Part shown: positions 30,410-38,579 of the stretch, in pieces | How positions within the stretch are numbered: the first letter of the stretch is position 1 | Layout of the letters: every line of letters starts with the position of its first letter | Origin: Solirubrobacter sp035555675 | GTDB taxonomy: Bacteria > Actinomycetota > Thermoleophilia > Solirubrobacterales > Solirubrobacteraceae | Direction of reading: 5' to 3' | Assembly: GCA_035555675.1 (NCBI GenBank) | Contig: DATMGH010000180.1 | Span: 37,091-101,090, forward strand | Length of the DNA: 64,000 bases | Program-made: the position numbers and the translations under genes | The notes under the pieces: generated by a model | Database searches by the model: none | Told to the model about the DNA's origin: nothing | The model's input: only the letters and a program-made list of their open reading frames with translations

Positions 30410-31204
30410 ATGCGTCTGATCCAGCACAAGCGCGAGGCGTTCTGGTTCTACCGCTTTCTCTCGCTCGGCTACGACCGCTGGGTGAACCCCCTGTTCTGGA
30501 CGCCCGCGATGCGCGACGCGGCGCTCGAGCAGGCCCGCCTCGAGCGCCACCACAGCGTCCTCGACGCGGGCGCCGGGACCGGCTTCACCACCGAGGGGAT
30601 CGTCGCGCGCAGTGACGACGTGACGATGCTCGACCAGTCGCCGCACCAGCTCGCCCGCTCGCGCGCCAAGCCGGCGCTGCGCGCCTGCCCGCGCGTGCTC
30701 GGCGACGCCGAGCACCTCCCGTTCGCCGACGACGCGTTCGACCGCTACGTGAGCGCCGGCTCGATCGAGTACTGGCCGGATCCGCAGCGCGGCATCGCCG
30801 AGGCCTACCGCGTGACCCGCGCCGGTGGGACCGCGCTGATCGTGGGGCCGGTCCGCCCCGCGAACCGGCTGGCGCGGGCGCTCGCCGAGACCTGGATGCT
30901 GTTCCCCGCGGTGGACGAGTACACCGGCTGGATGCGCACCGCGGGCTTCACCGACGTGGAGATCCGCGAGCTCGCGCCGGACTGGTACCGCGACCGCCGC
31001 GGCCCGTACGCGCTCGCGATCAGCGGCGTCAAGCCCGCGCCGGGCCGGTCGCCGGCGCCGCCGCCGCGCCCGCCGGAGCCGCCCGTGAGCCGCGCGCGCT
31101 TCGCCGCCCGGTTCGTGGCCGGATCACTGGCGGGCGCGGCGTTCATCCCGATCGCGATCGCGCTGACGCTGCGCGACCGCGCCGCGGCGAGGCGGCGGCG
31201 ATGA
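30410..31204 (+). CDS. MPBQ/MSBQ methyltransferase-like protein (VTE3 type)
   Basis: A 264-residue SAM-dependent methyltransferase closely resembling plant and cyanobacterial 2-methyl-6-phytylbenzoquinone methyltransferases of tocopherol and plastoquinone synthesis. Family-specific segments are FWFYRFLSLGYDRWVNPLFW, VLDAGAGTGFTTEGI (SAM motif), VTMLDQSPHQLARSRAKP, VSAGSIEYWPDPQRGI and ETWMLFPAVDEYTGWM, with PDWYRDRR following. The C-terminal 60 residues hold a Pro-rich linker and one membrane anchor (FVAGSLAGAAFIPIAIAL). It would add the ring methyl group at the membrane. It is followed 49 bp later by the prenyltransferase gene. Confidence 0.85.
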   Translation: MRLIQHKREAFWFYRFLSLGYDRWVNPLFWTPAMRDAALEQARLERHHSVLDAGAGTGFTTEGIVARSDDVTMLDQSPHQLARSRAKPALRACPRVLGDAEHLPFADDAFDRYVSAGSIEYWPDPQRGIAEAYRVTRAGGTALIVGPVRPANRLARALAETWMLFPAVDEYTGWMRTAGFTDVEIRELAPDWYRDRRGPYALAISGVKPAPGRSPAPPPRPPEPPVSRARFAARFVAGSLAGAAFIPIAIALTLRDRAAARRRR

Positions 31205-31253
31205 CACCCCGGGGCGCGGCGGCGACACCCCGGGGCGCGGCGAGGCGGCGCGA

Positions 31254-32153
31254 GTGACCGCCGCCGCGCGCGCCGCCGCCAACCCCCTCACGGTCCTGTG
31301 GCGCTTCTCGCGCCCGCACACGATCGTCGGCACCGCGCTCTCCGTCGCCGGCCTGTACGCGATCGCCGCCGCCGACGGCCACGCCACCGGCGCCCCCGAC
31401 CTGCTCGCGACCCTCGTCGCCGCCCTCACGGTCAACGTCGCGATCGTCGGCGTCAACCAGATCACCGACGTCGACATCGACCGCGTCAACAAGCCGTTCC
31501 TGCCGATCGCCGCCGGCGACCTGACGCTGCGCGACGCCAAGGCGATCGTGATCGCGGCCACGGTGATCCCACTCGCGATGGCGCTCACGCAGGGCGCGGT
31601 GGAGACGATCGCCGTCGCGGTCGCCCTCGCCGCCGGCGCCGCGTACTCGCTCCCGCCCGCCCGGCTGAAGCGCTTCCCGGTCGCCGCGTCGCTGTGCATC
31701 GCGGGCGTCCGCAGCCTGGTCGTCAACCTCGGCGTCTCCTACCACTTCGCCCAGACCATCACGCCGCCGGTCTGGGCGCTGTGCGCGTTCGTGCTCCCGT
31801 TCAGCTTCGCGATCGCGGTGCTCAAGGACGTCCCGGACATCGAAGGCGACCGCCGGTTCGCGATCCGCACCTTCACCGTCCGGCTCGGCCCCGAGCGCGT
31901 ATTCCACATCGGCCTGGCCGCGCTCGGCCTCGCCTACGCGGGGATGATCGTGGCCGGCCCGTTCGCGCTCCGCCACCACGCCCAGCCGGCGGTCCTGATC
32001 GCCGGCCACCTGGCCGCCGCCGCCCTGCTCGCGCGCTGGGCGGCGCAGGCCGATCCGCACGACAAACCCGGCTTCACCCGCTTCTACATGCGCGTCTGGG
32101 CGCTCTTTTTCCTGGAGTATCTGCTGGTGCCGATCGCGTGCCTCGCGGCCTGA
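31254..32153 (+). CDS. Homogentisate phytyltransferase-like UbiA prenyltransferase (VTE2 type)
   Basis: A 299-residue membrane prenyltransferase with about nine helices. The first Asp-rich site is VNQITDVDIDRVNKPFLPIA (about residue 68) and the second KDVPDIEGDRRFAIRTFTVR (about 192). These match homogentisate phytyl/geranylgeranyl transferases better than UbiA, MenA or protohaem farnesyltransferase. The end FYMRVWALFFLEYLLVP is also typical. It would join homogentisate to phytyl or geranylgeranyl diphosphate with loss of CO2. GTG start at 31254; the leader contains two 19-bp direct repeats GACACCCCGGGGCGCGGCG. Confidence 0.85.
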   Translation: MTAAARAAANPLTVLWRFSRPHTIVGTALSVAGLYAIAAADGHATGAPDLLATLVAALTVNVAIVGVNQITDVDIDRVNKPFLPIAAGDLTLRDAKAIVIAATVIPLAMALTQGAVETIAVAVALAAGAAYSLPPARLKRFPVAASLCIAGVRSLVVNLGVSYHFAQTITPPVWALCAFVLPFSFAIAVLKDVPDIEGDRRFAIRTFTVRLGPERVFHIGLAALGLAYAGMIVAGPFALRHHAQPAVLIAGHLAAAALLARWAAQADPHDKPGFTRFYMRVWALFFLEYLLVPIACLAA

Positions 32154-32207
32154 TCGCGGCTTGGACGTCAGGTCGAGAACCACACGCCACAGTTGGCCCT
32201 CCAGGCG

Positions 32208-32236
32208 TGGACAACCCCGCACGCGAGGGGTACGTT
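32208..32236 (+). promoter_or_regulatory. Promoter of the small basic protein gene
   Basis: TGGACA (32208-32213), a 17-bp spacer and TACGTT (32231-32236). A start point 6-8 bp further lies at or next to the ATG at 32245, so the mRNA would be leaderless or nearly so. Confidence 0.55.
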
Positions 32237-32244
32237 TGTCGCTA

Positions 32245-32442
32245 ATGTCGATTGCCTCTTCGAGGGATCAGCAGCCTCGTACGGCCATGCCATCGGTGAC
32301 CCCAACCAAGCGTTTCGCAAGGCCGCCAGAGCCGAACACCATCACGGCCTCCCAAGCGCGCGCCGCGAGGCGCCGGGAAGCGAGGCGTGACGAGCAGGCC
32401 GTAGCCGCCTGGCTGCGCGAGATCTCAGCTAGACCACGTTGA
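32245..32442 (+). CDS. Small basic hypothetical protein
   Basis: A 65-residue protein starting MSIASSRDQQPRTAM and ending with an Arg-rich helix (ARAARRREARRDEQAVAAWL). No family is recognised. Support comes from a good promoter ending next to the ATG and a strong hairpin 3 bp after the stop, which together frame it as its own transcription unit. The base composition is less GC-rich than the surrounding genes. Confidence 0.6.
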   Translation: MSIASSRDQQPRTAMPSVTPTKRFARPPEPNTITASQARAARRREARRDEQAVAAWLREISARPR

Positions 32443-32445
32443 CCG

Positions 32446-32474
32446 CGCGGGGGCGCATGACCGGCGCCCCCGCG
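32446..32474 (+). terminator. Strong GC hairpin, likely terminator
   Basis: CGCGGGGGCGC and GCGCCCCCGCG form a perfect 11-bp stem around a 7-base loop, 3 bp after the stop of the small basic gene and before tal. The following TGTTCAC is only weakly T-rich. Confidence 0.65.
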
Positions 32475-32536
32475 TGTTCACCACTCGCTCGCAGCGGGGA
32501 TGTCACTGTGTAAGGACCCTCTCGAAAGGACCGCCC

Positions 32537-33637
32537 ATGACCCCGCTTAAGGAGCTGGCCGATCATGGCCAGAGCGTGTGGATCGACTACCTGTCGCGCC
32601 GCTTCGTCAAGGATGGCGACCTGAAGGGACTCGTCGGCCAGGGCGTCGTCGGCGTGACATCGAACCCGACCATCTTCCAGGGCGCGATCGCCGAAGGCGA
32701 CGCGTACGACGACCAGATCCGGGAGCTGAGCGCCGAGCTCGACGACCCGAAGGAGATCTTCTGGCGCCTCGCCGCGGACGACATCCGCGACGCGTGCGAC
32801 GTCCTGCGCCCGACGTTCGACGCCAGCGGTCACCTGGACGGCTACGTCTCGCTCGAGGTCGACCCGAACGTCGCGCACGACACCGAGCGCACCAAGGCCG
32901 ACGCGATCCGCCTGCACCGCCTCGTCGACCGCCCGAACCTGTTCATCAAGATCCCCGCCACGGTCGCGGGCCTGCAGGCGATCGAGGACACGATCGCCGC
33001 CGGCATCCCGGTCAACGTGACGCTGATCTTCTCGCTCGAGCGCCACCGCAAGGTCGCCGAGGCGTACGTGCGCGGCGTGCAGCGGTTCGTGGACCGCGGC
33101 GGCGACCCGAGCACGATCGCCAGCGTCGCGTCGTTCTTCGTCTCGCGCGTCGACACCGAGGCCGACAAGCGGCTCGACGCGATCGGCGGCCACGACAACC
33201 TCAAGGGCACGCTCGCGATCGCCAACGCGAAGCTCGCCTACCAGACCTACCAGGAGGTCTTCGGCGACCCCGCGTGGGAGGCGCTGGAGGCCAAGGGCGC
33301 GACCAAGCAGCGCTGCCTGTGGGCGTCCACGTCGACCAAGAACCCGGCCTACCGGGACGTCCTCTACGTCGAGGAGCTGGTCGGGCCGGACACGGTCAAC
33401 ACGATGCCGCGCGAGACCGTCGAGGCGGTCGAGGACCACGGCGAGATCCGCGGCGACACGCTGCTCGAGGACCCGGAGGGCGCGAGCCGGACGATCGACG
33501 CGTTCGAGAGCGCCGGCGTGCCCTACGACGACGTCGTGCAGGTGCTCGAGCGCGAGGGCGTCGAGAAGTTCGCCAAGTCGTTCGCGGACCTGATCGACGG
33601 CCTCGAGAGCAAGCTGAAGAAGCTGGTGGCGGCATGA
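32537..33637 (+). CDS. tal: Transaldolase
   Basis: A 366-residue enzyme of the non-oxidative pentose phosphate pathway, exchanging a three-carbon dihydroxyacetone unit between sugar phosphates. VVGVTSNPTIFQGAI is the N-terminal signature. The Schiff-base lysine lies in NLFIKIPATVAGLQA, and CLWASTSTKNPAYRD is the late conserved block. The ATG at 32537 follows GAAAGGA, a clear ribosome-binding site. Length fits the longer actinobacterial class. Its stop overlaps the tkt start by ATGA. Confidence 0.96.
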   Translation: MTPLKELADHGQSVWIDYLSRRFVKDGDLKGLVGQGVVGVTSNPTIFQGAIAEGDAYDDQIRELSAELDDPKEIFWRLAADDIRDACDVLRPTFDASGHLDGYVSLEVDPNVAHDTERTKADAIRLHRLVDRPNLFIKIPATVAGLQAIEDTIAAGIPVNVTLIFSLERHRKVAEAYVRGVQRFVDRGGDPSTIASVASFFVSRVDTEADKRLDAIGGHDNLKGTLAIANAKLAYQTYQEVFGDPAWEALEAKGATKQRCLWASTSTKNPAYRDVLYVEELVGPDTVNTMPRETVEAVEDHGEIRGDTLLEDPEGASRTIDAFESAGVPYDDVVQVLEREGVEKFAKSFADLIDGLESKLKKLVAA

Positions 33638-35448
33638 ACCGGCACGAGCTCGCCCAGCAGCTGCGCGTGGACTCCGTCCGCGCGTCGGCCGCCGCCGGGT
33701 CCGGCCATCCGACGTCCTCGATGTCCGCCGCCGAGCTGATGGCGGTACTGATCGACGGGCACCTGCGGCTCGACTACGCGCACCCGGGCAACCCGGACAA
33801 CGACCACCTGATCTTCTCCAAGGGCCACGCGTCGCCGCTCTACTACAGCGTGCTGAAGGCGGTCGGCGCGATCGACGACGCCGAGCTGCTGACGTTCCGC
33901 AAGCTCGGCTCGCGCCTGGAAGGTCATCCGACGCCGCGCATCCCGCCGACCGACGTCGCCACCGGCTCGCTCGGCCAGGGGCTGCCGATCGGGGTCGGCG
34001 TGGCGCTCACGGGCCGCGCGCTCGACCGGCTGCCGTACCGCGTCTGGGTCCTGTGCGGGGACTCCGAGATGGCCGAGGGCTCGATGTGGGAGGCGTTCCA
34101 GCACGCCGGCTGGGAGGGCCTGGCCAATTTGACCGCGATCATCGACGTCAACCGCCTCGGCCAGACGCGCGAGACGATGCTCGGCTGGGACCTGCACGGC
34201 TACGTCCAGCGGATCGAGGCGTTCGGCTGGAAGGCGATCGCGGTCGACGGGCACGACGTGGACGAGATCGAGGCCGCGTACGCCGAGGCGGAGGCGACGA
34301 CCGACCGGCCGACCGCGATCGTCGCGCGCACCAAGAAGGGGCGCGGCGTGAAGGCGGTGGAGGATCAGCCGGGCAAGCACGGCAAGCCGCTCGACGACCC
34401 CGAGGCGGCGATCGCCGAGCTCGGCGGCGTCCGCGATCTGCACGTGCACGTCGCCGCGCCGCCCGCGGGGACGCCGCACGCGTTCGAGGTCCCGGGCGGC
34501 GCGCTGCCGTCCTACGCGCTGGGCGACGAGGTGGCGACGCGCAAGGCGTACGGCGAGTCGATCGCCGCGCTGGGCTCGATGCGCGGCGACGTCGTCGCGC
34601 TCGACGGCGAGGTCTCGAACTCGACGCACTCCGAGGACTTCCGCGCCGCCCACCCGGACCGCTACTTCGAGATGTTCATCGCCGAGCAGCAGCTTGTGGC
34701 GGCCGCGGTCGGGATGCAGGTGCGCGGCTGGACGCCGTTCGTCTCGACGTTCGCCGCGTTCTTCTCGCGCGCCTACGACTTCGTCCGCATGGCGTCGATC
34801 TCGCGCGCCAAGCTCGCGCTCGCCGGCTCGCACGCGGGCGTGTCGATCGGGGAGGACGGGCCGTCGCAGATGGCGCTGGAGGACATGGCGTCGCTGCGCG
34901 CGATCCACGGCTCGACCGTGCTGCACCCGAGCGACGCGAACCAGACCGCGAAGCTGGTCGGCGCGGTCGCCGACCGGCCCGGGATCTCGTTCATCCGGAC
35001 GCTGCGCGGCAAGACCCCGGTGCGCACGGCGCCGGACGAGGACGTGCGGATCGGCGGCTCGCGCGTCCCGGTCGCGGGCGACGACGTCGCGATCGTGGCC
35101 TGCGGGATCACGGTCGACGAGGCGGTCAAGGCCGCCGAGCGCCTGGCCGGCGACGGCGTGCACGCCCGCGTGCTCGACGCGTACTCGATCAAGCCGATCG
35201 ACGCGGACGCGGTCCACGCCGCGGCGCGCGAGTGCGGCGCGATCGTGACCGTCGAGGACCACGCGCCCGAGGGCGGGCTCGGCGACGCCGTGCTGGAGGC
35301 GCTGGCCGGCGAGCCGGTCCACGTCGTCAAGCTCGCGGTGCGCGAGCTGCCCGGGTCCGGCACACCCGCCGAGCTGCTGCACGGCGCCGGCATCGACGCC
35401 GACGCGATCGCGGACGCCGCCCGGCGCCTCGTCGCCGCTCCGGCGTGA
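33634..35448 (+). CDS. tkt: Transketolase
   Basis: A 604-residue ThDP enzyme moving two-carbon units in the pentose phosphate pathway. SGHPTSSMSAAELM and FSKGHASPLYYSVL form the N-terminal site; ThDP/Mg binding is at VLCGDSEMAEGSMWE with NRLGQTRE. The pyrimidine domain carries MFIAEQQLVAAAVG with the catalytic Glu. It is shorter than the 660-residue E. coli type and resembles the compact animal/archaeal-like form. It is translationally coupled to tal. Confidence 0.95.
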   Translation: MNRHELAQQLRVDSVRASAAAGSGHPTSSMSAAELMAVLIDGHLRLDYAHPGNPDNDHLIFSKGHASPLYYSVLKAVGAIDDAELLTFRKLGSRLEGHPTPRIPPTDVATGSLGQGLPIGVGVALTGRALDRLPYRVWVLCGDSEMAEGSMWEAFQHAGWEGLANLTAIIDVNRLGQTRETMLGWDLHGYVQRIEAFGWKAIAVDGHDVDEIEAAYAEAEATTDRPTAIVARTKKGRGVKAVEDQPGKHGKPLDDPEAAIAELGGVRDLHVHVAAPPAGTPHAFEVPGGALPSYALGDEVATRKAYGESIAALGSMRGDVVALDGEVSNSTHSEDFRAAHPDRYFEMFIAEQQLVAAAVGMQVRGWTPFVSTFAAFFSRAYDFVRMASISRAKLALAGSHAGVSIGEDGPSQMALEDMASLRAIHGSTVLHPSDANQTAKLVGAVADRPGISFIRTLRGKTPVRTAPDEDVRIGGSRVPVAGDDVAIVACGITVDEAVKAAERLAGDGVHARVLDAYSIKPIDADAVHAAARECGAIVTVEDHAPEGGLGDAVLEALAGEPVHVVKLAVRELPGSGTPAELLHGAGIDADAIADAARRLVAAPA

Positions 35449-35490
35449 TGGTTTGACGCAACTTCATCGGTCAGGTGCGTTTTAGGTGGC

Positions 35491-36525
35491 ATGCGCACCT
35501 GCCCGATCCTCCTCGCGACGCTCGCCGTGCTGGCTTGGCCCACGCTCGCGCAGGCCAAGCCCGTCTGCGGTCCCAAGCACCAGCGCACGCTGGCCCAGAG
35601 CGGCTACGCGCGGGTGTACGTCGACGGCGGCCAGGCGCGCGCCTGTCACCGCGGACGTTCGCGCGAGCGGAGCTTCGGCCCCGCGTCCCGGGTCCTCGCG
35701 GCACGGGCCGCGGGCAGCTTCGTGGCGGTGCAGCGCAAGACGGCGGGCGGACAGAGCCTCCGGGTCTACAACGCCTATGCGGGGAAGGCGCTCGACGGCT
35801 GGTTCCCCCACGCCGCGCGCTTCACCGCGCTCGCCCTCGCCGACAACGGGATCGCCGCGTACGTCGCGACGATCCCCAACGGCCGTCAGCTGGTCAGCGG
35901 CACGGGCCCGGAGCCGCACGACAACCGGATCTACGAGGGCCCGCCGAACGCTGATCCGGCGTTCGTCCGGATCGCCGGCAACGTCGTCGCCTGGAAGCTC
36001 GACGGCGTGACCAGGGTGCAGCGCGTCGACGGACCGGCGGACCCGGGCGGCGCACGCGGCTCCACCACCAAAGGGCGGACGCGCCTGTTCACCTCCGGTC
36101 AGGTCGAGGTCTCCGCCGCCGGCGCGCACGTGTCCGCGAGCGGCGCGGGGCGCCGCGTCTCCCTCGGCGCCGCGCTTGGGACGTGCCGGTCCGCGCAGGA
36201 TTGCTTCGGCCTCGCGTCGATCCGAATCGCCGGGCCGATCGTCGGCATCGAGGGCAGCGACGATCCGTGGGACACGACGGACTTCACGGTCCTCGATCTC
36301 ACGACCGGCACGTCACGGACCGTGTGCCGCTCCGTGATCCGCGCCGTGCTCACCGCCGCCGGAAACGCCGCCTGCAGCGAGTTCTACTACGGCCGGCGCA
36401 TCAAGACCGAGGACGCGATCCTCGACGAGGGCGACGACGTCGACCCCGACTCGCTCGAGCAGCGCGGCGACCAGCTGCGGTGGCTGCGCGCCGGCGTGGA
36501 GCGATCGGCCCCGCTGGGGCCTTAG
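35491..36525 (+). CDS. Secreted hypothetical protein
   Basis: A 344-residue exported protein with a signal peptide (LAWPTLAQA/K at residue 22). The mature part has repeated beta-strand stretches such as SGYARVYVDGGQARACHRG and FVRIAGNVVAWKLDGV, compatible with a beta-propeller. Six Cys likely pair. No catalytic motif is seen. ATG at 35491 lies 30-40 bp after a TTGACG box, a possible -35. The 3' end overlaps the convergent small zinc-protein gene. Confidence 0.78.
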   Translation: MRTCPILLATLAVLAWPTLAQAKPVCGPKHQRTLAQSGYARVYVDGGQARACHRGRSRERSFGPASRVLAARAAGSFVAVQRKTAGGQSLRVYNAYAGKALDGWFPHAARFTALALADNGIAAYVATIPNGRQLVSGTGPEPHDNRIYEGPPNADPAFVRIAGNVVAWKLDGVTRVQRVDGPADPGGARGSTTKGRTRLFTSGQVEVSAAGAHVSASGAGRRVSLGAALGTCRSAQDCFGLASIRIAGPIVGIEGSDDPWDTTDFTVLDLTTGTSRTVCRSVIRAVLTAAGNAACSEFYYGRRIKTEDAILDEGDDVDPDSLEQRGDQLRWLRAGVERSAPLGP

Positions 36526-36701
36526 GCCGGCGGCTCGTCGGTCAGCTCGTCGGCCGGGGCCTCCTCCAGCGCGTGCACGCTGCACAGGAACGGTCCGCCG
36601 GCCTCACGTGCGTCCTTGATCTCCTGCGTGGTCAGGTGCGCGCCGCAGACGGCGCACGTTCGGGAGATGGTGTCGTCGAGGGTGCGCTCTTCGAGGTCCA
36701 T
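36522..36701 (-). CDS. Small putative zinc-binding protein (59 aa)
   Basis: Reads MDLEERTLDDTISRTCAVCG, then AHLTTQEIKDAREAG, ending EALEEAPADELTDEPPA-like acid tail after FLCSVHALE. The CxxC plus CxxH spacing (CAVC at 16-19 and CSVH near 41) suggests one zinc ribbon. ATG is complementary to 36699-36701. It overlaps the end of the MFS gene by 70 bp on the same strand in another frame. Coding character is good: acidic, no low-complexity bias, paired Cys. Confidence 0.7.
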   Translation of the reverse strand: MDLEERTLDDTISRTCAVCGAHLTTQEIKDAREAGGPFLCSVHALEEAPADELTDEPPA

Positions 36702-38068
36702 GTCGCCACGTTAGCGCGAATCCGGGGCAGGCTGAGCGCGATCAGCGCGGCGGTCGCGCCGGTCGCCGCCATCAGCCAGTAGGCGCGGTGAAAATCGGCC
36801 AGGACCGGCGCGCTGCCGAGCGCCGCGATCAGCACCGAGATGCCCAGCACGGCGCCGAGCTGGCGGAAGCAGGCGGAGATGGCACTGCCCGTGGCCAGGC
36901 GCGCCGGCGGCAGCTCGGCGACCGCCGCCGAGCTCCAGCCGGCGAACGAGAGCCCGACGCCCAGCCCGGTCAGCAGCGTGGCCGGCAGGAACGAGCCGAG
37001 ATACGCGGGCGACGCGCCCAGCCCGGACGCGAACAGCGCGCAACCCAAAGCGAACACCAGCCCGCCCGGGACGGCCGAGACGCGCTGGCCGTAGCGGTCG
37101 ATCATGCGTCCCGCGAGGGCGCTCGAGAGCGCCGCCATCAGCGGCCCGGGCGTGACCGCGAACCCGGCGTGCAGCGTCGAGTACCCCCACACGCCGACCA
37201 GGAACAGGATGTTGGCCAGCAGCAGGGCGTAGAACCCGAGCGCGAACACGCCGACGCCGAAGCAGGCGACCGCGAACGACCGCACGCGGAACAGCGACAG
37301 CTCCAGCACCGGATGCGCGTGCGTGACCGACCGCCGCAGGAACGCGCCCAGCAGCACGAGCGCCGCCACGACGACACCGATCACGCGACCGCTCCCCCAC
37401 CCCCACGACGGCGCCTCGACGATCGCCAGCGACAGCGCGCCCACGCCCGCCGCCAGCAGCCCGATCCCGAGCGCGTCGGGCACGGCGCCCCGGTCCGGGT
37501 CGCGCACCTCCCGCAGCAGCCGCCGCGCCGGCACGAGCACGAGCAGCCCCAGCGCCAGGTTCACGAAGAACACGAGCCGCCAGTCCGCCCACTCGATCAG
37601 CAGCCCGCCCAGTGACGGCCCCGTCGCGGCGGCCACGGCGCCGACCGCGCCCCAGAGCGCCGTCGCCGACGCCCGCCGCGCCACCGGGAACTCGACCAGC
37701 AGCAGCCCGAGCGACGTCGGCACCAGCAGCGCCGCGCCCGCCGCCTGCACCACGCGCGCCGCGACCAGCACGCCGACCGCCGGCGCCAGCCCGCACAGCG
37801 CCGACGCCCCCATGAACAGCGCCAGCCCCGCGAAGAACACGCGCCGGCGCCCGAGCAGGTCCGCCAGCCGCCCCGCCGGCACCAGCAGCGCGGCGAAGAC
37901 GATGTTGTACGCGTTCAGCACCCACGACAGCCCGGCCAGCGACGTCGCCGGGAACGCCGCCGCGATGCTCGGGAACGCGACGTTGACGATCGTCACGTCG
38001 AGGAAGGCCATGAAGACGGCCACGGCGGTGACGAGGAAGACCTTCCAGCGACGTTCGAGTTGCTTCAT
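36632..38068 (-). CDS. MFS drug exporter (DHA2/EmrB-QacA type)
   Basis: A 478-residue multidrug-type proton antiporter with about 14 membrane helices. FMAFLDVTIVNVAFPSI is the family TM1 signature, GRLADLLGRRRVFFAGL the loop 2-3 motif A, and GPSLGGLLIEWADWRLVFFVN the antiporter motif C region. ATG at 38068 and a GTG at 38077 both lie inside an inverted repeat, suggesting direct repression by the divergent HxlR protein. The C-terminal 30 residues overlap the small zinc-protein gene. Confidence 0.9.
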   Translation of the reverse strand: MKQLERRWKVFLVTAVAVFMAFLDVTIVNVAFPSIAAAFPATSLAGLSWVLNAYNIVFAALLVPAGRLADLLGRRRVFFAGLALFMGASALCGLAPAVGVLVAARVVQAAGAALLVPTSLGLLLVEFPVARRASATALWGAVGAVAAATGPSLGGLLIEWADWRLVFFVNLALGLLVLVPARRLLREVRDPDRGAVPDALGIGLLAAGVGALSLAIVEAPSWGWGSGRVIGVVVAALVLLGAFLRRSVTHAHPVLELSLFRVRSFAVACFGVGVFALGFYALLLANILFLVGVWGYSTLHAGFAVTPGPLMAALSSALAGRMIDRYGQRVSAVPGGLVFALGCALFASGLGASPAYLGSFLPATLLTGLGVGLSFAGWSSAAVAELPPARLATGSAISACFRQLGAVLGISVLIAALGSAPVLADFHRAYWLMAATGATAALIALSLPRIRANVATWTSKSAPSTTPSPERAPSAART

Positions 38069-38097
38069 GCAACGCACCGTACACGACCGCGTTGCAT
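38067..38097. promoter_or_regulatory. Inverted repeat, probable HxlR operator
   Basis: ATGCAACGC, 13 bp, GCGTTGCAT: perfect 9-bp arms. It covers the MFS start region and precedes the HxlR start by 20 bp, so one bound regulator could block both divergent genes. Confidence 0.7.
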
Positions 38098-38117
38098 CAC
38101 GCTACTCTGCTCTCACG

Positions 38118-38579
38118 ATGCTGGGCCGCACCTACGAAGGCCAGAACTGCTCGATCGCGAAGTCGCTCGAGCTGATCGGCGAGCGCTGGACGATGCTCGT
38201 GATCCGCGAGGTCTTCACCGGCCACCGCCGCTTCGACGAGATCGCCCAGCGGCTCGACATCGCCCGCAACGTCCTCACCTCCCGCCTGACCTGGCTGGTG
38301 GAGGAGGGCGTGCTGGAGAAGGTCCGCTACCAGGAGCGCCCGGAGCGCTTCGAGTACCGGCTGTCCGAGAAGGGCGTCGACCTCTGGCCGGTGATCGTCG
38401 CCCTGCTGCAGTACGGCGACCGCTACTACGCGCCCGCCGGCCCGCCCGTCGTCCTCCGCCACAAGCACTGCGGCGGAGAGGTCGACGCGCACCGCATCTG
38501 CGACCGCTGCGGCGCGCGCCTGACCGCCCGCGACGTCACCGGCGAGCCCGGTCCAGGCGCTCGGCCCGCCGCCGCCTGA
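38118..38579 (+). CDS. HxlR family transcriptional regulator
   Basis: A 153-residue winged-helix protein: NCSIAKSLELIGERWTMLVI, then FDEIAQRLDIARNVLTSRLT and LVEEGVLEKVRYQERPERFE are the standard HxlR blocks. The C-terminus adds CGGEVDAHRICDRCGARL, a possible zinc ribbon common in the longer subgroup. It is divergent from the MFS exporter and probably represses it until an inducer binds. ATG at 38118. Confidence 0.93.
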   Translation: MLGRTYEGQNCSIAKSLELIGERWTMLVIREVFTGHRRFDEIAQRLDIARNVLTSRLTWLVEEGVLEKVRYQERPERFEYRLSEKGVDLWPVIVALLQYGDRYYAPAGPPVVLRHKHCGGEVDAHRICDRCGARLTARDVTGEPGPGARPAAA

